Shown here piece after piece: positions 52,486 to 61,394 of a stretch of 64,000 nt of DNA. A program made the translations under genes and the position numbers. Origin of the DNA: Sphingobacterium chungjuense (GTDB taxonomy: Bacteria; Bacteroidota; Bacteroidia; Sphingobacteriales; Sphingobacteriaceae); the NCBI RefSeq assembly GCF_011316935.1, contig NZ_WLYS01000001.1, forward strand, positions 868,001-932,000. Reading direction: 5' to 3'. Below the pieces are notes generated by a model. That model saw nothing but the letters and a program-made list of their open reading frames with translations. It was not told the origin of the DNA and made no database searches. Position 1 is the stretch's first letter. Each line of letters starts with the position of its first letter.

Positions 52486-53316
52486 ATGGCAAACGCACCA
52501 AAAACAACAAGTCCTGCTAAACAAGAGGGAGGAAATTCGGGTAATTTATTTGCAAGTTTAGCGATTATCATATGTTTGGTAATTGGTTATTTAGTTTATG
52601 AGTTCGTAATGGGTTCACCTAGCAACTTTATAGACGGAAATCGCGAGAACCAACCTTTGCCAGGAAACTACTATGGTATGGTTTATCACGCGGGAGTTAT
52701 CGTACCAGTTCTTTTGGGATTATTCTTAATGGTATGGGTATTCTCTATTGAGCGCTTCATCGTAATTGGTAAAGCTTCAGGTACAGGTAACGTAGGTAAC
52801 TTCGTACGCAAAGTACAAGGTTTATTGAGAGCACAAAACATTGATGCAGCTATCTCTGAGTGTGACAAACAAAAAGGTTCGGTTGCAAACGTAATCAAAG
52901 CAGGTTTGTTGAAATACAAAGATGTTCAAGCTAACCCAGGATTAGATGCAGAAAAATCTGTATTGGCAATCCAAAAAGAAATTGAAGAAGCGACTACATT
53001 AGAAATGCCAATGTTGGAGAAAAACTTAACCGTTATCGCAACATTAGTATCTATCGGTACACTATCTGGTCTATTAGGTACAGTAACTGGTATGATCAAG
53101 GCCTTCTCTGCATTAGCAACAGGTGGTACTCCAGATTCAGCTAAATTGGCGAATGGTATCTCTGAGGCCCTAATCAACACGGCTACAGGTATTGGTACTT
53201 CTACTATCGCAATTATCTTCTACAACATTTTGACTTCTAAAATCGATACATTGACTTACTCGATCGACGAGGCTGGTTTCTCTATCGTACAAACTTACGC
53301 GGCAAACCACAAGTAA
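52486..53316 (+). CDS. exbB: MotA/TolQ/ExbB proton-channel family protein
   Basis: ExbB forms the inner-membrane proton channel that drives TonB. The 276-residue protein has an N-terminal helix (about 25-42), a second (about 72-88), and the conserved pair of helices in the second half (LTVIATLVSIGTLSGLLGTV ... TGIGTSTIAIIFYNILTS). The codon bias resembles that of ompA, suggesting strong expression. It is the first gene of exbB-exbD-exbD-tonB and is followed by a large hairpin. Confidence 0.93.
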   Translation: MANAPKTTSPAKQEGGNSGNLFASLAIIICLVIGYLVYEFVMGSPSNFIDGNRENQPLPGNYYGMVYHAGVIVPVLLGLFLMVWVFSIERFIVIGKASGTGNVGNFVRKVQGLLRAQNIDAAISECDKQKGSVANVIKAGLLKYKDVQANPGLDAEKSVLAIQKEIEEATTLEMPMLEKNLTVIATLVSIGTLSGLLGTVTGMIKAFSALATGGTPDSAKLANGISEALINTATGIGTSTIAIIFYNILTSKIDTLTYSIDEAGFSIVQTYAANHK

Positions 53317-53321
53317 GATAT

Positions 53322-53374
53322 ATGATGAAATTATTTTAGATTTCTTTATGGAATCTGAAATAATTAATCATCAT
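53322..53374 (+). promoter_or_regulatory. Long intergenic hairpin between exbB and the first exbD
   Basis: ATGATGAAATTATTTTAGATT (53322-53342) pairs with the sequence at 53352-53374. The stem is about 21 bp with one two-base bulge and one G-U pair, and has a nine-base loop. It lies between exbB and exbD and has no U-run, so it is more likely a 3'-end stabiliser or processing site that raises ExbB relative to ExbD than a full terminator. Confidence 0.6.
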
Positions 53375-53417
53375 AAAGATGTAGTGAGTTAAGTAAGTAA
53401 TTTAAAAGGAGACAGAA

Positions 53418-54071
53418 ATGGCAAAAGCAAAAGTAAAAAGAGCAAGTACCGTCATCGATATGACGGCCATGTGTGACGTCGCTTTCCTACTTCTTACCTT
53501 CTTCGTATTGACGGCTACAGCACGTCAGCCAGAAACTTTGGAAGTGGATACCCCAGCTTCTACTGTAAAAGAAAAACTAGTTGGTGACAACATCGGTATG
53601 ATTACAGTAGGTAATGAGGGCAAGATTTTCTTCGGATTGAAAGATCCAGCGATTCGTCGTGAGACGTTGAAGAACATCAGCGCTAAGTACAAAGTCAATT
53701 TTTCTGAAGAAGAATATGAGCAGTTTGCAGCGTCCGAAGATTTCGGTGTGCCTATCCGCACATTGAGACAACTGCTTTCGTTGCCGAAAGACCAACGCAA
53801 AGTGGAAGTTCAGCCCGGTATTCCGGTAGATTCTACAGAGAATGAATCAAATGAACTTTATCATTGGGTACAGCAGGCAAGGTTAGCGACGGTGAAGATA
53901 AACCGTGATCGCGAAAACGAACAACGTGATTTCGTGAATCCAGGTCCGATGCAGGTCGCTATCAAAGCAGATGCGGAAGAAAAGTACGCAGTAATGAATT
54001 TGATCATTGAGACGCTTAGAAACCAGAAACAAAACAAATTTAGTTTTATCACTGGTCTAAGAGCGGAATAA
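53418..54071 (+). CDS. exbD: ExbD/TolR-family biopolymer transport protein (first copy)
   Basis: The 217-residue protein has one membrane helix (about 14-35) with the essential aspartate in AMCDVAFLLLTFFVL, then a long periplasmic domain. It is longer than classical ExbD (about 140) because of inserts in the periplasmic part. The start codon is preceded by AAAAGGAGACAGAA, a Shine-Dalgarno-like sequence rare in this phylum. Two different exbD copies in tandem are usual in Bacteroidota. Confidence 0.92.
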   Translation: MAKAKVKRASTVIDMTAMCDVAFLLLTFFVLTATARQPETLEVDTPASTVKEKLVGDNIGMITVGNEGKIFFGLKDPAIRRETLKNISAKYKVNFSEEEYEQFAASEDFGVPIRTLRQLLSLPKDQRKVEVQPGIPVDSTENESNELYHWVQQARLATVKINRDRENEQRDFVNPGPMQVAIKADAEEKYAVMNLIIETLRNQKQNKFSFITGLRAE

Positions 54072-54083
54072 GAAAATAGGAAA

Positions 54084-54641
54084 ATGGCAGAATTAAATCA
54101 AGATTCCGGAGGCGGCAAAAAAGGCGGCAAGGTAAGATCAAAGAAAAACGGTGGGCGGGTCGATTTGACCGCCATGGTGGATCTAGCGTTCTTATTGATT
54201 ACGTTCTTCATGTTGACGACATCCTTAAACACGCCTCAGGCGATGGATGTAGCGATGCCGGATAAGAACAAAGATCTCAACGAGCAACAACCAGATATTG
54301 ATATCGCGGACAACCGTTCCATAACATTATTATTAGGTTCTGATAATAAGTTAGTTTGGTACTATGGCCAGTTAGCAAAGCCGATCACGGCACCTACAGT
54401 TACCGATTACAGTGCTGAAGGTCTTCGTAAATTGTTGATCGAGAAAAAAGCACAAGTGCCTAAGGTAGCAGGCGGTAAAGATCTAATCGTGGTTATTCGT
54501 CCGAGCGATCGATCTGTTCAACGGAATCTCGTCGATGTTTTAGATGAAATGAAAATCGTGGATGTAAAACGTTTTACAATTTCGAAGATCAAAGCAGAAG
54601 AAATAGCTGTTTTGGAGTCTAACGGAGTTTACAACAATTAA
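54084..54641 (+). CDS. exbD: ExbD/TolR-family biopolymer transport protein (second copy)
   Basis: The 185-residue protein shares the motif DLTAMVDLAFLLITFFML (helix at about residues 30-51, essential Asp) with the first copy but has a Gly/Lys-rich N-terminal tail (GGGKKGGKVRSKKNGG). It begins 12 bases after the first exbD and ends 20 bases before tonB. The two copies may form heteromeric channels with ExbB. Confidence 0.92.
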   Translation: MAELNQDSGGGKKGGKVRSKKNGGRVDLTAMVDLAFLLITFFMLTTSLNTPQAMDVAMPDKNKDLNEQQPDIDIADNRSITLLLGSDNKLVWYYGQLAKPITAPTVTDYSAEGLRKLLIEKKAQVPKVAGGKDLIVVIRPSDRSVQRNLVDVLDEMKIVDVKRFTISKIKAEEIAVLESNGVYNN

Positions 54642-54661
54642 TCCCGTATAAATAGAAAGAT

Positions 54662-55546
54662 ATGTTTGGATCGAAACTAGATTTGTTCAAGAAGGAGTGG
54701 CTAGAGGTCGTCTTCGAGGACAGGAACAAAGAATACGGAGCATATGAATTGCGTAAGAATGCCTATAAAGCGACCAACATTGGTTTGCTAGCGGTAGTCG
54801 TCATCGTAACCATCATTAGCTTACCTAAAGTATTCGGATTTAGCTACTTCCCTGCGGGAGAACCCAAAGAAGAAGTAGAATATACAGAGGTAACACTGGA
54901 AGATTTGGATATACCAGAACCAGAGGAAGAGGAGGAAGAGGAACCGATTGAGATCGAAGAAACTCCACCTCAACGTATCGCCGAAGAACCACCAGCGCAA
55001 GACCTTATCCGTTTCCCTGACGTAAATGTGGCAGATGCCAAAGACGTGAAGGAAGAGATCGTTTCTCAGGAAGAGATTAAGGAAAAGAATGCTACGCCGG
55101 CACGTTTAACCTTGAAAGGAACGCCAGGAGCTACTGGTGTACCGACAGGTGAATTCGGTCCGAAAAAAGTAGAAGGTGCTATTACTGGTAGTACAAAAGG
55201 TGATCCTGATGGCGACGCAGATCCAAATAAGATCTTTACGTCAGTAGCAGTAGAGCCAGAGTATCCAGGAGGTATGGCAGCATTCCGTAAGTATGTGGAA
55301 ACCAGTTTCCAATATCCTTCAGGTGCGATTGATGCCGGTGTTAAAGGAGCTGTTGAATTGACATTCGTTGTTGAGAAAGACGGATCATTAACAGACATCA
55401 AAGTCTTGAAAGATTTGGGTTACGGAACAGGTCAAGCAGGTGTGAACTTGTTGAAACGTTCTAAAAAATGGAAACCAGGTATTCAGAATGGTCGTCCAGT
55501 GCGTGTTCAATATAGATTACCAATCTCATTGAACTTACAAAACTAA
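54662..55546 (+). CDS. tonB: Energy transducer TonB
   Basis: TonB transmits energy from ExbB/ExbD to outer-membrane receptors. The 294-residue protein has a membrane helix (about 35-53), an acidic Pro/Glu-rich periplasmic spacer (EDLDIPEPEEEEEEEPIEI, about 77-120) and a C-terminal TonB domain (PEYPGGMAAFRKYVETSFQY ... RVQYRLPISLNL). The N-terminal cytoplasmic part (about 32 residues) is longer than in E. coli and contains FEDRNKEYGAYELRKN, a Bacteroidota feature. Confidence 0.93.
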   Translation: MFGSKLDLFKKEWLEVVFEDRNKEYGAYELRKNAYKATNIGLLAVVVIVTIISLPKVFGFSYFPAGEPKEEVEYTEVTLEDLDIPEPEEEEEEEPIEIEETPPQRIAEEPPAQDLIRFPDVNVADAKDVKEEIVSQEEIKEKNATPARLTLKGTPGATGVPTGEFGPKKVEGAITGSTKGDPDGDADPNKIFTSVAVEPEYPGGMAAFRKYVETSFQYPSGAIDAGVKGAVELTFVVEKDGSLTDIKVLKDLGYGTGQAGVNLLKRSKKWKPGIQNGRPVRVQYRLPISLNLQN

Positions 55547-55554
55547 TAACACAG

Positions 55555-55791
55555 ATGTCGGAAAATCGACGTATATCAAATTACAGACGGAAATCGCCCA
55601 CACAGCGATTTCTGTCTATTTTAGGGCTGGCGATGTTCTTATTTTACTTCGTCTTGGGTCTGGTTGTGATCTTCTGGGAAGAGCTTCCAATCCAAATTGA
55701 CCCCACCTATCGCAAGCTTTTTGGTGGTCTGCTGATCGTATACTCTTTTTTACGATTTGCTAGACTTTGGCAGAATAATTTTAGAGATTAG
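55555..55791 (+). CDS. Small two-helix membrane protein of unknown function
   Basis: The 78-residue protein has an arginine-rich N-terminal tail (ENRRISNYRRKSP), two hydrophobic segments (about 20-39 and 54-68) and a short charged C-terminus. It starts eight bases after tonB and precedes the PstS-like gene, so it belongs to the energy-transduction operon. I do not recognise the family. It may be an accessory component of the ExbB/ExbD/TonB complex. Confidence 0.75.
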   Translation: MSENRRISNYRRKSPTQRFLSILGLAMFLFYFVLGLVVIFWEELPIQIDPTYRKLFGGLLIVYSFLRFARLWQNNFRD

Positions 55792-55830
55792 TATTAATCC
55801 TTTTCTTATTTTTCTAATCTTATATTACAA

Positions 55831-56769
55831 ATGGCAAATTATTTGAACATATCATTATTTTGCGTAGCACTCTTGGGGTTAGCTGCATGCACTAATAATT
55901 CTGGTGATGGAAGTCAGCAACGTACCGAGACTCCGTTAGCAGATGATAGGAATGATATTTTGACCGGCAGTATGACTGTCATTGTCGACGAATCCGTAGC
56001 AGAAATCATGAAAGACCAATTGGATGTTTTTCGTTCATCCTACGTTAATACGGAGGTAAAGTTGGTTGCCGATGCAGAGCGTCCTGCCATCAATCGTTTG
56101 TTGAATGGCGAAGGAAGCATTGCCATCTTGAAAAGAAAGCTAACAGATGCCGAAGCTAAAGGATTTACGCAGCGATCGATTAAGCCTCGCATCTTTGGCG
56201 TTGGGTATGATGCAGTGGTATTTGTCGCTAGCAAAACATCATCAGATTCTACGATCAATTATAAACAGATAGGCGATCTATTAGCAGGGAATGCAGCAGG
56301 CAAAAATAGCTTGGTATTCGATAACATAAACTCTAGTTCGTTACGTTTATTAAAGGAAGTAACAAATGTGGAGAAGGTAAGTGCCGCACAGGTGTCTGCC
56401 GCGGGGTCAGCCGCAGATGTTTTGAGTACGGTGCAAAACAAGTCGAATACAATTGGTGTTTTAACGTTGAATCAGTATTTGGCACTACGAGATTCATTAG
56501 GCAGTCGGGATAAAATTCGTATATTGAGCGTAAGTAAAGAGGTCAATGGATCCGCTTATCGTCCTTCGCAAAGTACACTAGGCGACGATACCTATCCTCT
56601 GAAGCATGAGTTCTTTGTGTTGAATTATCAGCCGAATATGGGTTTAGGAATTGGTTTTTCGGCTTTCCTAACGGGTGATCGTGGCCAGCGTGTGGTGTTG
56701 AAATATGGACTGTTGCCATTTACAATGCCAGGCAGACAATTAATTATTCGAGACGAAGCAAATTTTTAA
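55831..56769 (+). CDS. PstS-like periplasmic substrate-binding lipoprotein
   Basis: The 312-residue protein has a lipoprotein signal (LLGLAAC, Cys20) and a phosphate-binding-protein fold (SMTVIVDESVAEIMKDQLDVF, EGSIAILKRKLTDAEAKGF, GYDAVVFVASKTSSD). PstS proteins deliver phosphate to the PstCAB importer, but no pstC, pstA or pstB is nearby. Its place in the exbB-tonB operon, followed by a TPR protein, points to a role tied to TonB energy transfer instead. The phosphate ligand is not assured: the usual TGSG binding loop is not visible. Confidence 0.82.
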   Translation: MANYLNISLFCVALLGLAACTNNSGDGSQQRTETPLADDRNDILTGSMTVIVDESVAEIMKDQLDVFRSSYVNTEVKLVADAERPAINRLLNGEGSIAILKRKLTDAEAKGFTQRSIKPRIFGVGYDAVVFVASKTSSDSTINYKQIGDLLAGNAAGKNSLVFDNINSSSLRLLKEVTNVEKVSAAQVSAAGSAADVLSTVQNKSNTIGVLTLNQYLALRDSLGSRDKIRILSVSKEVNGSAYRPSQSTLGDDTYPLKHEFFVLNYQPNMGLGIGFSAFLTGDRGQRVVLKYGLLPFTMPGRQLIIRDEANF

Positions 56770-56800
56770 TAGAGTAAACAACAAGAATTAGAAATAGATT

Positions 56801-58534
56801 ATGACAAAAAGAGAATTATTTTTAGGACTATTAATGGCTAGTGTAGCGGGCGGTGCCAGCGCACAGAAGTTGAAAGACGCGCAAGAAGCTATGCAAGTCG
56901 AGCAATATGACAAAGCAAAGGGCATATTGCAAGAGTTGATTCAAAAGAAGCCTAAAGATGCAGAAAACTACTTTTATCTAGGTCAAATTCATTTGGTGAA
57001 TGATAAGGTAGACTCTGCTCAGATTGTGTTCCAGCAAGGAGCTGCGAGCAATGCAAAAGATGTGTTGAATACAGTAGGATTGGGTGCGGTTGATTTACAG
57101 AAAGGTGATGCATCTGCTGCAGAAAGTAAATTTACTCAAGCTACTTCTAATTTAGGTAAGAAAGATTACTTGCCGTTGTATTTCACAGGTCGTGCATATA
57201 TCGCTGCACCTAAGCCAGATTACACAAAGGCTATTGAGTACTTAACTCAAGCAAAAGAGAAAAATGCGAAGGATCCAATGATCCCTACTGCATTAGGTGA
57301 TGCCTATGCTGGATTGCGTGAAAGTAACCAAGCATACATCAGCTACCGTGATGCCTTAAGTTTGGATGAAAGCTTAATCGCTCCAAAAATCGGACAAGCG
57401 GTCATCTCTCGTTGGGCGCAAGCGTATGACGTGGTTATCGAAGATTTGAATAACTTAATCACAGAAAACCCAACTTACGCACCTTTGTACCGTGAGCTTG
57501 CTGAGACGTATTACTACTCTTCGCTAAAAGCAGCGGAAGAAGATTACCGTGAAATCAACCAAAAAGGTTTAGATGCTTACAAAAAGTACTTAGAGGTTTC
57601 TGGTGATCAATCAATCGATGCGCAAGTTCGTTATGCTGACTTCTTGGTATACACCGGTAACTACGAAGAGTTGAAAACAGTAGCTCAACGCCTAAGTAGC
57701 ATCCCGGGAGTAGATGCAAAAGTATACCGTTATTTAGGATACATTACTTTCTTGCAGGAGAAAGATTATGCGAAAGCAAGCGAGTATATGGACAAATTGT
57801 TCCAAGAAGTTGAAGAAACTAGATTAATTGGTCGTGATTACTTGATCGCTGGTCTTGCTGCAGTATCTGCCGGAGATGAAGCTAAAGGTACTGAGTTGCT
57901 TAAAAAAGCGGTAGAGAAACAAGGTGAAGACGAAGATTTGGATTCGGAAATTGCAGAAACAGCATTCGCGAAATACCAAGATGGCGAGCAAGATATCGCG
58001 ATGAAAATCTTTGCTATTCCTGCTGCTAACCCAGAGTCTGATTACTACTATGATTCTAACTACTACTTGGGTACTACAGCCTACACGGAAGGATCTAAGT
58101 TGTATATTGGTCAAGGTGGTGAGCCAGAAGATAAAGGCGCAGCTAACCTAGAGGCAGCTAGACCATATTTGGAGAAAGCAATCAAAGCCTTCGATGTAGT
58201 TTTGGGCGCAAAGAAACCAGAAACTATCGAAAAATATTTAGTGAATGCGATGTATTTCAAAGGTCTTTCTGAGCTAGCATTGGATAACTTGCAGTTTGAC
58301 CCTGAGGCACACCAAGGTTTATTCGTTCCTACATTCGAGCAATTAGCAGCTCTATTATCAGAAAAAGCAGAATTGCCTGATGCGCAGCGCGGATACTTAG
58401 TAGATGCTTACAACTACTTAGGATACCACACTTATTTCAAAGGTGACATGGCAAAAGCTAAATCATATTTTGAAAAATCTTTAGCGATTGATCCAGAAAA
58501 TGAAACAGCAAATGCATTCGTAAGTCAAATGTAA
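56801..58534 (+). CDS. Secreted tetratricopeptide-repeat protein
   Basis: The 577-residue protein has a short signal peptide (cleaved near ASAQ, residue 21) and about ten TPR repeats (AMQVEQYDKAKGILQELIQK near the start, KGDMAKAKSYFEKSLAIDPE at the end). It lies 31 bases after the PstS-like gene and ends with a strong terminator, so it closes the exbB-tonB operon. Codon bias suggests high expression. TPR proteins here may organise the TonB complex in the periplasm; this is an inference. Confidence 0.88.
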   Translation: MTKRELFLGLLMASVAGGASAQKLKDAQEAMQVEQYDKAKGILQELIQKKPKDAENYFYLGQIHLVNDKVDSAQIVFQQGAASNAKDVLNTVGLGAVDLQKGDASAAESKFTQATSNLGKKDYLPLYFTGRAYIAAPKPDYTKAIEYLTQAKEKNAKDPMIPTALGDAYAGLRESNQAYISYRDALSLDESLIAPKIGQAVISRWAQAYDVVIEDLNNLITENPTYAPLYRELAETYYYSSLKAAEEDYREINQKGLDAYKKYLEVSGDQSIDAQVRYADFLVYTGNYEELKTVAQRLSSIPGVDAKVYRYLGYITFLQEKDYAKASEYMDKLFQEVEETRLIGRDYLIAGLAAVSAGDEAKGTELLKKAVEKQGEDEDLDSEIAETAFAKYQDGEQDIAMKIFAIPAANPESDYYYDSNYYLGTTAYTEGSKLYIGQGGEPEDKGAANLEAARPYLEKAIKAFDVVLGAKKPETIEKYLVNAMYFKGLSELALDNLQFDPEAHQGLFVPTFEQLAALLSEKAELPDAQRGYLVDAYNYLGYHTYFKGDMAKAKSYFEKSLAIDPENETANAFVSQM

Positions 58535-58557
58535 TTGACCACGTTTAGATACATTCT

Positions 58558-58592
58558 AAAAGGGCTGATATTTATATCAGCCCTTTTTTTTT
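58558..58592 (+). terminator. Intrinsic terminator of the exbB-TPR operon
   Basis: AAAAGGGCTGATA (58558-58570) pairs with TATCAGCCCTTTT (58575-58587) around a four-base loop and is followed by a run of T. This is the strongest terminator in the window and cleanly separates the TonB operon from nuo. Confidence 0.93.
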
Positions 58593-58606
58593 ACCCTTTA
58601 ATTTTA

Positions 58607-58614
58607 TATATTTG
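58607..58614 (+). promoter_or_regulatory. -7 promoter element of the nuo operon (TATATTTG)
   Basis: TATATTTG matches TAnnTTTG and lies 51 bases before nuoA, directly after the terminator. The T-run of the terminator sits about 19-20 bases upstream, where a -33 element would be. Confidence 0.55.
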
Positions 58615-58664
58615 ATAGAGAGAAGGTAAGAGAATTCTAACACGATTATAATACAACATTGCCA

Positions 58665-59030
58665 ATGGAAAATACGCCATTTGACTATGTGCCTATATTG
58701 ATTCAGCTTGCTGTAGCTGCTGGCTTCGGCATCACCACAATTATTGGTACACACTTGCTGGGGCCTAAAGTGCGCAACGCAAATAAGCTAACTGCTTTCG
58801 AATCTGGAGTAGAGGTAATCGGCAACGCAAGGCAACCATTTTCCATTAAATATTTTTTAGTAGCCATACTCTTCGTCATTTTCGATATAGAAGTGATCTT
58901 CATGTATCCTTGGGCGGTAAACTTTCGAGAGTTTGGATGGGAAGGATTAGTACAAATGTTTGTTTTTATGGGATTGTTGCTGCTGGGCTTCATATATATC
59001 CTAAAGAAAAAAGCATTGGATTGGGAGTAA
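58665..59030 (+). CDS. nuoA: NADH-quinone oxidoreductase subunit A
   Basis: NuoA is a small membrane subunit of complex I. The 121-residue product has three membrane helices (about 8-30, 64-84, 92-111) and the conserved YFLVAILFVIFDIEVIFMYPW segment in the second helix region. The ATG at 58665 is preferred to a TTG at 58659. It is the first gene of nuoA-G. Confidence 0.95.
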   Translation: MENTPFDYVPILIQLAVAAGFGITTIIGTHLLGPKVRNANKLTAFESGVEVIGNARQPFSIKYFLVAILFVIFDIEVIFMYPWAVNFREFGWEGLVQMFVFMGLLLLGFIYILKKKALDWE

Positions 59031-59089
59031 GAATTATTTTCTGATAGTACCTTAGGTGTTATTCAGCGTAGAGAAAGGAACTTGAACAA

Positions 59090-59644
59090 ATGAGTCAAAT
59101 AACATTAGCCGATCGTCCACCAGGAGTAGAAGGATCCGGTTTTTTTGCAACGACATTAGATAAAGCAGTCGGGTTGGCTCGTGCCAATTCGTTGTGGCCG
59201 CTTCCTTTCGCGACATCCTGTTGTGGAATTGAGTTTATGGCTACGATGGGATCTACCTACGATTTGGCACGTTTTGGAGCCGAACGTCCTAGCTTTTCGC
59301 CACGACAGGCAGATATGTTGTTGGTGATGGGGACGATTGCCAAGAAAATGGCGCCCGTGCTCAAACAAGTATATATTCAAATGGCAGAGCCTAGATGGGT
59401 AATTGCGGTTGGTGCTTGTGCGTCAAGCGGTGGCATATTTGATACCTATTCGGTATTGCAAGGGATAGATGAAATCATTCCAGTAGATGTATATGTACCG
59501 GGTTGTCCACCGCGACCAGAAGCGATCTTAGATGGTGTGATGCGATTACAGGATATTGTAAAAAACGAATCTCTGAACCGCAGAAATACACCAGAGTATA
59601 AAGCATTATTAGAGAAGTACGGTATACCCACAGATAATGGATAA
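59090..59644 (+). CDS. nuoB: NADH-quinone oxidoreductase subunit B
   Basis: NuoB carries the N2 [4Fe-4S] cluster. The 184-residue product shows the adjacent cysteines in ATSCCGIEFMAT near residue 40, with further ligands in VGACASSGGIFDTY and VPGCPPRPEAIL. All four ligands are present. Its 3' end overlaps nuoC by eight bases. Confidence 0.97.
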   Translation: MSQITLADRPPGVEGSGFFATTLDKAVGLARANSLWPLPFATSCCGIEFMATMGSTYDLARFGAERPSFSPRQADMLLVMGTIAKKMAPVLKQVYIQMAEPRWVIAVGACASSGGIFDTYSVLQGIDEIIPVDVYVPGCPPRPEAILDGVMRLQDIVKNESLNRRNTPEYKALLEKYGIPTDNG

Positions 59645-60134
59645 ATTAACTAATCAGCAACTGCTGCAACAGCTAACGGATCGCTTTGGCGCAGATATTA
59701 CGCGTCATGAAGAGCCATATGGCTTATTGACAGTGCATGCTAACAAAGAGCGAATTATAGAATTACTCCGCTTTCTGAAAGAATCTGTTGGTTTCATTTA
59801 TTTAACTGATATCACTGCAGTGCATTATCCTGACGGGCAAAATACCTTTGCAATCGTATATCATGTTCACAATTTGGTGGCAAATGTTCGGGTAAGGATC
59901 AAAGTCACAATTCCAGTTGATGATCCTAAAATACCTTCTGCTACAGCAGTCTGGGCAGGAGCCAATTGGATGGAACGTGAGACATATGATTTTTTTGGAG
60001 TTGACTTTGAAGGGCATCCCGATCTACGTCGAATCTTGAATATGGATGACATGGAAGTGTTTCCGATGCGTCGGGAATATCCGCTAGAAGATCCAAACCG
60101 AGTAGATAAAAGAGATTTTTATTTCGGACGTTAG
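59637..60134 (+). CDS. nuoC: NADH-quinone oxidoreductase subunit C
   Basis: NuoC belongs to the connecting arm of complex I. The 165-residue product has the family signature ANWMERETYDFFGVDFEGHPDLRRIL (near residues 105-130) and FPMRREYPLED at the C-terminus. In some Bacteroidota nuoC is fused to nuoD; here they are separate genes 24 bases apart. It overlaps nuoB by eight bases. Confidence 0.95.
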   Translation: MDKLTNQQLLQQLTDRFGADITRHEEPYGLLTVHANKERIIELLRFLKESVGFIYLTDITAVHYPDGQNTFAIVYHVHNLVANVRVRIKVTIPVDDPKIPSATAVWAGANWMERETYDFFGVDFEGHPDLRRILNMDDMEVFPMRREYPLEDPNRVDKRDFYFGR

Positions 60135-60158
60135 TCCATATTATAAAGCGCGATACGC

Positions 60159-61394
60159 ATGAGCAAGCCGATCACTGAATTGACATCTAACAGACCTGTA
60201 TTCGAGGAGCATGATCCGGAAGAAGAGTTAACCACGCTCAATCTGGGGCCTACGCATCCTGCGACGCATGGTGTATTTCAAAATGTGCTGCAAATTGATG
60301 GTGAGCGTATAATTAGTGGCGTCTCTACTATTGGCTACATTCATCGCGCGTTTGAAAAAATCGCCGAGCACAGGCCATTTTATCAAATTACACCGCTAAC
60401 CGATCGATTGAACTATTGCTCCGCTCCAATCAACAATATGGGCTGGCATATGACCGTCGAAAAGTTGCTGGAGATTGAAATCCCAAAACGCGTACAATAC
60501 ATGCGCGTGATCGTGATGGAGCTGGCGCGAATAGCGGATCACATCATTTGCAACGGAATCTTAGGGGTAGATACTGGGGCTTTTTCCGGCTTCTTATATC
60601 TCATGCAAGAACGAGAATTCATTTACGAAGTCTTCGAAGAAATCTGTGGAGCGCGCTTGACAACTAACATTGGACGTATTGGAGGATTCGAGCGTGATTT
60701 TAATGAGGTTGCTTTCACGAAGATCGACGAATTTGTGAAGCGTTTCCCAGCGGTATTAGCCGAATTTCAGGAGTTATTTACACGGAATCGCATATTTATA
60801 GAGAGAACTTCCAATGTCGCGGCCGTAACGCCGGAGAAGGCGTTGGATTATAGTTGGAGTGGTCCAATTTTGCGCGCTACTGGCGTGGATTACGATGTGC
60901 GTGTCATGTCGCCATACTGTTCGTATGAAGAATTTGAATTTGACGTGCCCGTGGGTACTAATGGAGATGTATACGATCGTTTTATGGTGCGAAACGAGGA
61001 GATGACACAATCCATTCGGATCATTGAGCAAGCGCTGAAGAAAATAGAAGGCGAACCAAAAGGTGTATTTCACGCGGATGTACCTGAGTTTTATTTGCCT
61101 CCTAAGGAGCAAGTATATACCAATATGGAAGCACTTATTTACCATTTCAAAATTGTGATGGGTGAATGGGAAACGCCTAAATCAGAAGTGTACCATGCAG
61201 TAGAAGGAGCGAATGGTGAATTAGGTTTTTACCTTATACATGATGGCGGTCGCACGCCCTATCGCTTGCATTTCCGTCGACCTTCTTTTATCAATTATCA
61301 AATGTTTGCGCCGATGAGCAGCGGAATGTTGCTTTCGGATGCCATTATTAATATGAGTAGTTTAAACGTAATTGCGGGAGAGTTAGATGCTTAG
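60159..61394 (+). CDS. nuoD: NADH-quinone oxidoreductase subunit D
   Basis: NuoD forms the quinone-binding site with NuoB. The 411-residue product has LNLGPTHPATHGVFQ near residue 28 (with the quinone-site histidine), GYIHRAFEKIAEHRPF and MELARIADHIICNGILGVDTGAF. The C-terminal segment DAIINMSSLNVIAGELDA is typical except that it lacks the more common invariant DPVMGEVDR ending, which varies. It overlaps nuoE by eight bases. Confidence 0.96.
   Translation: MSKPITELTSNRPVFEEHDPEEELTTLNLGPTHPATHGVFQNVLQIDGERIISGVSTIGYIHRAFEKIAEHRPFYQITPLTDRLNYCSAPINNMGWHMTVEKLLEIEIPKRVQYMRVIVMELARIADHIICNGILGVDTGAFSGFLYLMQEREFIYEVFEEICGARLTTNIGRIGGFERDFNEVAFTKIDEFVKRFPAVLAEFQELFTRNRIFIERTSNVAAVTPEKALDYSWSGPILRATGVDYDVRVMSPYCSYEEFEFDVPVGTNGDVYDRFMVRNEEMTQSIRIIEQALKKIEGEPKGVFHADVPEFYLPPKEQVYTNMEALIYHFKIVMGEWETPKSEVYHAVEGANGELGFYLIHDGGRTPYRLHFRRPSFINYQMFAPMSSGMLLSDAIINMSSLNVIAGELDA

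Noticed and set aside
55831..56769. A phosphate importer (pst) locus
   Set aside because: Only the PstS-like protein is present. There is no permease or ATPase gene, and the neighbours are exbB/exbD/tonB.
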